Made by a program: the position numbers and the translations under genes. A DNA stretch of 64,000 bases from assembly GCF_002994745.2 (NCBI RefSeq), contig NC_037094.1:22917001-22981000 (forward strand), given 5' to 3'. Positions 58,575 to 64,000 of this stretch are shown in pieces. Origin of the DNA: Rosa chinensis. Lineage: Eukaryota > Streptophyta > Magnoliopsida > Rosales > Rosaceae. Under the pieces are notes generated by a model. That model saw only the letters and a program-made list of their open reading frames with translations. It did not search any database and was not told the DNA's origin. Within the stretch, counting starts at the first letter, position 1; each line of letters opens with the position of its first letter.

Positions 58575-59936
58575 CATGTACTCTAGAATAGAAGGTGCTC
58601 TATACATGACGAGGCATCATCACCAAGCCAAAATTAACATTGTCTCAATTGAAGGCTTAATCAGCTAACAAATCATGGTAAATTCCTTTCTAATTAAAGG
58701 CTCTAAAGTTCAACTTTATGATGCTGTATTCTTCCTGTAACTTGTAAAGCTTGTAATTACTAACGTAACAGAAATCAGAAATTATGTCAACCCTTCTTCT
58801 GTAGGATATTTGTAGGAAGTGTTTCTTCCTATATATGCACATGCACAACACGATGAGAATATAGGTGATATATTTATTTAATTTATGCCGGAAAAGTTAA
58901 GGGTATAAAATTTCATTTCAAAAAGCGTGTTGGGTAAGCGTGTATAGACAAGGACTTTGCTGAAGTCAATGTTTAGTTCTGAACATTTATATCAAGTGGT
59001 CAAAATTGGGATTGATTATGACCAATCAGAGCAAACAATGTCATGTTGTTGACGTGGCAGGGTTCGATTGGTGATGTTTTGTTGTTAGATTATTTTCTTA
59101 TTTTTCTTACGGGCAAAGCTAAAATCGACAACAAGAAGCGGAGGAACCTAAACCGGATTAATTGCGCCGAGTCAACCCAACGCGAAAGATCCAGAACCAT
59201 CCATTAATTTTACCAAAATACCCCTGTCTAAACCATTCATGATTAAATTTAACTCATTTCAGTGAGTTTGGTATGCCGACATTCCTTTATACAAAACTTA
59301 TTAGTTTTTTAAAATGAAAAATATCTAATTAAAATTGGAACTACTTTGTGAAACTTTCAATAGCAATTCCTTTTGCGTTTCATTTCAAAATTAGAACGTG
59401 TTCTAGTCACAAAGAGGATGCAAAACACTCATTATCTAAAACTATGAAAAATAATTTAATGTGCTCAACTTGTATTTATGATAGTGATAGCTTGAAAAGT
59501 TAACGAGAGTAGATTCTATTTTAGGGGGAATTTCATTTCCTATTTTACCATCCACACTCATTCTTTTGTTTTTTAGTAACTTAAATTTTTCAAAATAGGT
59601 ATGTCCCCTCCTAAGGAATGTTTTTCACAAGTTGGGATTCTAACTAGAGACTTTTTATTACCAAGAAAAGCTCTGCAAAATCTGCCTCACTTACAATCTA
59701 GTATGCTTCTATTAAACCAACTCCATTGGGTCGGTATTTATTCTCTTTGGTGAATAAAGAAACAAAGTATTTATTTTCGACCAAATAAAAACAATGATTT
59801 CGGATCCTAAGCAAATTTTGATGGATCTCATTCCATACCACAAGGACATTTCGGTAAATTGGCTTCTGTACCTATCAAGGTCATTTTCGTCACTAAACAT
59901 CTCGAAGTTTCCAGGTAGCAATCTACAAGACACCGC
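58575..59936. other. Intergenic region, no gene seen
   Basis: 3' flank of CDC7 followed by AT-rich sequence. No convincing open frame or repeat structure was recognised. Confidence 0.5.
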
Positions 59937-59944
59937 TATAAATA
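59937..59944 (+). promoter_or_regulatory. TATA box of the BI-1 gene
   Basis: TATAAATA, 73 bp before the start codon of the Bax inhibitor-1 gene, in otherwise ordinary promoter sequence. Confidence 0.6.
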
Positions 59945-60016
59945 TCAGATCCCCAATTCCTCTATTTCAGTATTTCACATTTTTTCCGAGCAAATTTCTT
60001 TTCTGCGAAGCAAGCA

Positions 60017-62128
60017 ATGGACGCCTTCACCTCCTTCTTCGATTCCCAATCGTCTTCAAGGAACCGCTGGACTTACGAGTCGCTCAAGAATTTCCGTCAG
60101 ATCTCTCCCGTCGTTCAGAATCATCTCAAACTGGTAAGCCTCTTTCTCCGATCAGATTTTCTCTCTCCGTTCCGGCCGTGTTTGGTTTCCTAGAAAGTTA
60201 GGAAGAAGATCGTTATATTTGTATGAAATTTCTTATCTCTGTGTGTGTTTTATCGTTCTTGTTCGCCTTCATTTGGTTTATCTTTGTGATTACAGTTTTT
60301 GATCTGAAAATTGTGCTGGTTGTATTGATTGTGATATCTATTTCCTTTACGGAAGAAGAGGAAAATACGTATATGATTTTCTTATGTTGTGTATTATAGT
60401 TTCTTGTTCACCTTCGTTTCGTATATGTTTCTGATTTCAATTCTTTGATGAGAAAAGAATTGTAATCTAGCTGGTTTTTTTTTTTTATATAGATTGTGCT
60501 ATCTAGTCGGTTTGTTCTCTGTTCTGAAATTTGTTTTCTGTGGTCATGGTGTTGTAATTCGCGAATGCTTTGGTACTGTATTTGTTCATGTTTAGTTCTT
60601 TTAGAAAAGATTAGAAGGAGATGAGGTTCGAGATGTAAAAGAGAAACACGTATGTAATGGTTTGCAAAATTAGTATTCCAGATAAACATAATTAAAGAAC
60701 ATAGAGGAACATGCCCTTAGTGTTCGGCTATTTTGGTTAGGTTGATTGCTTGGAATTGAGAGTAGAATTGTTCCTTTATTGCTGCACAACTTATTTCGCT
60801 TAGTTTTGTGGTTGAGTTCTTAGGATTAGCTTGGTTGAATTTTTGTTTTCGTTCTCGTCTTTGCTTGGCCCAAATGGCTTACTTGTTTAAACAATATGAT
60901 TTATTGTTTAATGTCATATTAGGTCTACCTCACGCTATGCTGTGCTCTCGTTGGTGCGGCTGCTGGAGCTTACCTGCATCTTATCTGGAACATTGGTGGC
61001 CTTTTAACAACTCTGGCCACAGTGGGATGTACTATCTGGTTACTCTCCACCCCTCCCTATGAAGAGGTAGAGTTATTCATTGTTCTTTCTTCTGCCTCCT
61101 GCAGTCGTGTGTTTTTGTGATGTTTTGTTTTTATTGATTGTTATTTTCTGTTGAACAGAAAAAGAGGGTTTCTCTACTAATGGCGGCTGCAACCTTTCAA
61201 GGGGCTACTGTTGGTCCTCTTATTGATCTGGCCATTAACATGAACCCAAGGTATGTACCTGTTATTATGTTTTTGCTGTGCATTTCTCTGTAACAGTCGT
61301 TGCCATTTATTTTAGATTGAACTGTATTGTTAGCTTTGAGCAACGAACCATGCAATTATGGGAAATAATTTCTTAGAACACAATTGGTTTTGTTTCACCT
61401 TGATGAGAGTATGATAGTTGTATCCTTTCATTTTTATGGGTTATCCAACTTAAGTGTGGCTAATGTTATGGTTTAACTTGTGGATATTAGATTTTGAGCG
61501 CTATCCTGATCTGTTTTTTTTTTTCCTTTCTCTTTTTTGAACAGCATCCTGATCAGTGCCTTTGGGGGAACTGCTTTGGCCTTTGGTTGTTTCTCAGCAG
61601 CAGCCATGTTGGCAAAGCGCAGAGAATACCTTTACCTTGGGGGCTTGCTCTCTTCGGGCGTGTCCATCCTTCTCTGGTTGCGATTTGCTTCTGCCATCTT
61701 TGGTGGTTCAGCTTCCCTTTTTGAGTTTGAGGTAATAAATCATAATGTACTAATGTGACAATGTTCTACATGGTCATTTGAAGAAGTAGGGAGGTATTTT
61801 TTGGCTGTTTACACCTGTTTATTCGTGTTTGCAGTTGTATTTTGGGCTTATGATTTTCGTGGGCTACATGGTAGTCGACACCCAGGAGATGATCGAGAGG
61901 GCACACCTTGGTGATCTGGACTATGTGAAGCATGCCCTAACCCTTTTCACTGATTTTATTGCTGTTTTTGTTCGCATACTCATCATCATGGTAAGTAACG
62001 AAGTAACTTTTCTTCTGTTGTCAGTTTTCACGGTTCTTTCTAGATTGAAACCCTAAATAAATGCTTGTTGCTTATGGCAGTTGAAGAATGCTGACAAGAA
62101 TGAGAAGAAGAAGAAAAGGAGGGATTGA
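60017..62128 (+). CDS. BI-1: Bax inhibitor-1
   Basis: Exons 60,017-60,133, 60,923-61,066, 61,159-61,250, 61,545-61,731, 61,835-61,990 and 62,081-62,128 join to 744 nt (247 residues, the normal plant length). The start MDAFTSFFDSQSSSRNRW is the conserved plant BI-1 N-terminus. Six or seven hydrophobic helices follow (VYLTLCCALVGAAAGAYLHL, YLYLGGLLSSGVSILLW, LYFGLMIFVGYMVVDTQ), with the TMBIM motif HLGDLDYVKHALTLFTDF. The protein ends in a Lys-rich tail (NEKKKKRRD), needed in the family for function and calmodulin binding. BI-1 sits in the ER membrane, affects calcium leak and sphingolipid metabolism, and restrains stress-induced cell death. All residues expected are present and all introns are GT-AG. 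Confidence 0.97.
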
Positions 62129-63511
62129 GCTGTTTTCCCCTGGATAACAAGAGTGCATACAAAGGCAACAATCAGAGTTGCATGTCAATAGGGTTTTATG
62201 TCCAACTTTGGATACACCATAATTTCTGTTAATATTCCCTACTTTTGTGGGTGGTAGACTGGTAGTGGTTTTCTGGTGTTGCTGCTGGTTGTGGCATGGC
62301 TACTTGCAGAATGCTTGGACCTATTATAAGCTACTGTAAACCTGACGAGTTTAGTGTTGATAAATGTCTTTTGCTGTATTGATCTAGTGTTGTTTATGTG
62401 TTTCCTCTTCTTTTTGATCATGACTACTGAGTTGAGGTGCGATGTTTTGGCAAAATGTTGCCAGTTACGATGCACCCAGCTACGACCATCTGTTCTCTGT
62501 TGGGTCTAACAGACCCTAAGGTCAGAGTGGATTAGTGTGCGCTAAATGTTTCATTACAGCTGTGATGAGCCTTTGCTGCGGTTCTGAATAGAGTTTGGCT
62601 ATCCAGCTGGATAAAATGATCTATATCGAAACGACTAAAAAGACACCAGAAGCACGTTTAACTGTATCAAGAAAAAGTCAAAATGCTAGTATGGTCTTGG
62701 CTTGATGCAAAACAGAACGTGCAGAACGTATGTCATTAGACCAACTCGGCAACTCCCCTATTTCAATTTTTCAAATCAACACGCCGCTAACTCCACAATT
62801 ACTCTTAAGTTGACGGAAAATGTCCTGGTTCGGTAATGTAATTAACCGGTGTGTCTGGGAAAAAAAGAAAGAAAAAAAAGTCAGCGTGAGTGTAGTTTAC
62901 AGACACTGGTTATCCAATAACTGAATCGGTGGAAGTCTCTACTGGAAACTTTATACTTTAAATTTGGGACAACATGTTTTTTGAGAAGTCACTTGATTGT
63001 ATTGAATGAAGACCCCAAAAAGATTAAGTAGACCTCACTTGATTTACGTGTTGAATGAATACTCCAAAAAGATTAAATAGACCTCACTGAAAGCGAGACT
63101 TGTTCTTGCTAGTTAGTTTTTCGTACTTTTAACCCTTTTTGTAACCAAAAAAAAAAAAAAATCGGGTAGAATTTTCAAATCAACCATCGCATGATTTGTT
63201 CTAATTTTTATTACTCTCTGTTAAAGAGTTTCACCCCATCCGGGTTATATACAAAACCGCGAGTGCTACGTATAAAGCAAAGAAATGATGCGGATCCAAA
63301 ACCGCATAACCGGCCCAAACAAGCCCCGACTCTGGTCAGTCTCAATCCCCAGCATTTCTTGTTTCCACTCCCCAAGGTCAGAAAAATTTCATGATTTCAA
63401 ATTCTATCTATTCTTTTCCTATTTGTCATATTTAAACGCAGCGTTTCAATTGAAATCGGCAGATTCAACTCAGAGGACTGCGATTCTAATCGGAAGTGTT
63501 AGGAGGTTGGT
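62129..63511. other. 3' flank of BI-1 and promoter of the next gene
   Basis: BI-1 3' UTR to about 62,400. A partly repeated stretch at 62,990-63,090 (GACCCCAAAAAGATTAAGTAGACCTCACT and a near copy) follows, then an A run at 63,146. No gene seen. The last 200 bp are the likely promoter and leader of the gene at 63,512. Confidence 0.5.
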
Positions 63512-63628
63512 ATGAATAAGATTTTGGATTTTGGAAGGAAGGCTCTGTTCTACGCCAGGGTTCTTTCCGGCTATGAAGAACGCAGAATCCGAAGCTATCG
63601 CTTGCAGGTCGAGAAGCGTATCAAACAG
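63512..63628 (+). CDS. First exon of a small conserved plant protein of unknown function
   Basis: ATG 63,512 opens 39 codons ending at a GT donor (63,629): a start MNKILDFGRKALFYARVLSG followed by a basic stretch EERRIRSYRLQVEKRIKQ. From memory this start is shared by a small uncharacterised plant protein family with a helical, charged body; I know of no assigned role. The remaining exons lie beyond the window or in its last 370 bp, where I could not identify one. Start choice: first ATG, good context, no upstream continuation in frame. Confidence 0.65.
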
Positions 63629-64000
63629 GTTAGCTTTTCTTTTTTCTATTCTCTGAATTCTTATTCTTCTTGTTTTAATCCGATCCTAAACCCTCAATTG
63701 TTGTTATTCTTTGATTGATACAAATTCTGTCGCAATGAATTGTCCGTTCCTTGATGATTATGTTGAAGAATTAGTTGCTACCGAGAATTGGAAGAGAATC
63801 GGATCCGGTTTGAGATACAATCAAAACAATAATGGAATGTAGAATTTGAGGAGAGATGCGAATCCTTTGTTTTTCATTTTTGTTAACCTAGTTGTGAAAT
63901 GAGCCTGAGCCTGAGGGCCTTCTCAGTTCTCAGGTTCGTTCTAAAGAATCGAGCGTTACCTTCGGTTTTAGTGTTTTAGGGTCCTAGTTTAACTTTAATA

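Noticed and set aside
1..64000. tRNA, rRNA or organellar insertions
   Set aside because: No cloverleaf with convincing arms, no rRNA core motifs and no organellar gene order seen on reading; the tRNA-like stretch at 46.6 kb is only SINE-like.

Overview
The window is nuclear DNA of a dicot plant. All host genes have GT-AG introns of plant size, and the intact genes are plant homologues of a VAP27-type ER protein, CDC7 kinase and Bax inhibitor-1. The gaps between genes are filled with plant transposon families: Ty1-copia, a large solo LTR, MULE, PIF/Harbinger, hAT, L1-type LINE and foldback MITEs. The general look (copia and MULE types, phytocyanins) would fit Rosaceae, but that is a guess from memory and not shown by the sequence. 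No bacterial, organellar, rRNA or tRNA genes were seen.

Layout. 0-3 kb: exons 2-5 of a VAP27-like gene (copy A), with a foldback MITE in its first intron, run straight into the last two exons of a bL19 ribosomal protein gene; the splice phases match. 3.4-4.4 kb: a 1 kb near-perfect foldback element. 4.7-6.7 kb: a PIF/Harbinger element carrying only the Myb-like ORF. 7.1-7.6 kb: a dead phytocyanin gene, followed by a LINE tail. 8.9-9.8 kb: nested repeats. 10.1-14.4 kb: a RING-H2 E3 ligase pseudogene split by a 3,488 bp LTR-type element with a 5 bp target duplication. 15.2-20.7 kb: a complete but decayed MuDR-like MULE with a 9 bp target duplication. 20.9-21.6 kb: a second dead phytocyanin gene. 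21.8-22.7 kb: a LINE-like retroposon with a 17 bp target duplication.

23.2-26.15 kb: VAP27 copy B (mutated start, shortened membrane anchor), followed by a fourth VAP remnant. 26.6-33.5 kb: an apparently intact copia element with identical 207 bp LTRs. 33.7-40.1 kb: an older, broken relative with 203 bp LTRs about 3% diverged. 42.1-45.45 kb: VAP27 copy C, intact in seven exons. 45.8-51.8 kb: a LINE tail, a dead Harbinger transposase, a hAT MITE, an orphan MULE terminus and a 172 bp tandem repeat. 52.5-58.6 kb: a CDC7 kinase gene in 15 exons with an internally repeated N-terminal part. 60.0-62.1 kb: Bax inhibitor-1 in six exons. 63.5 kb to the end: first exon of a small conserved plant gene of unknown role.

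The three apparently working host genes act separately: VAP27 in ER contact sites and trafficking, CDC7 in firing replication origins, BI-1 in ER stress and cell-death control. The left 50 kb is a duplicated VAP/phytocyanin neighbourhood cut up by transposons of different ages. The right 12 kb is ordinary gene-rich DNA.
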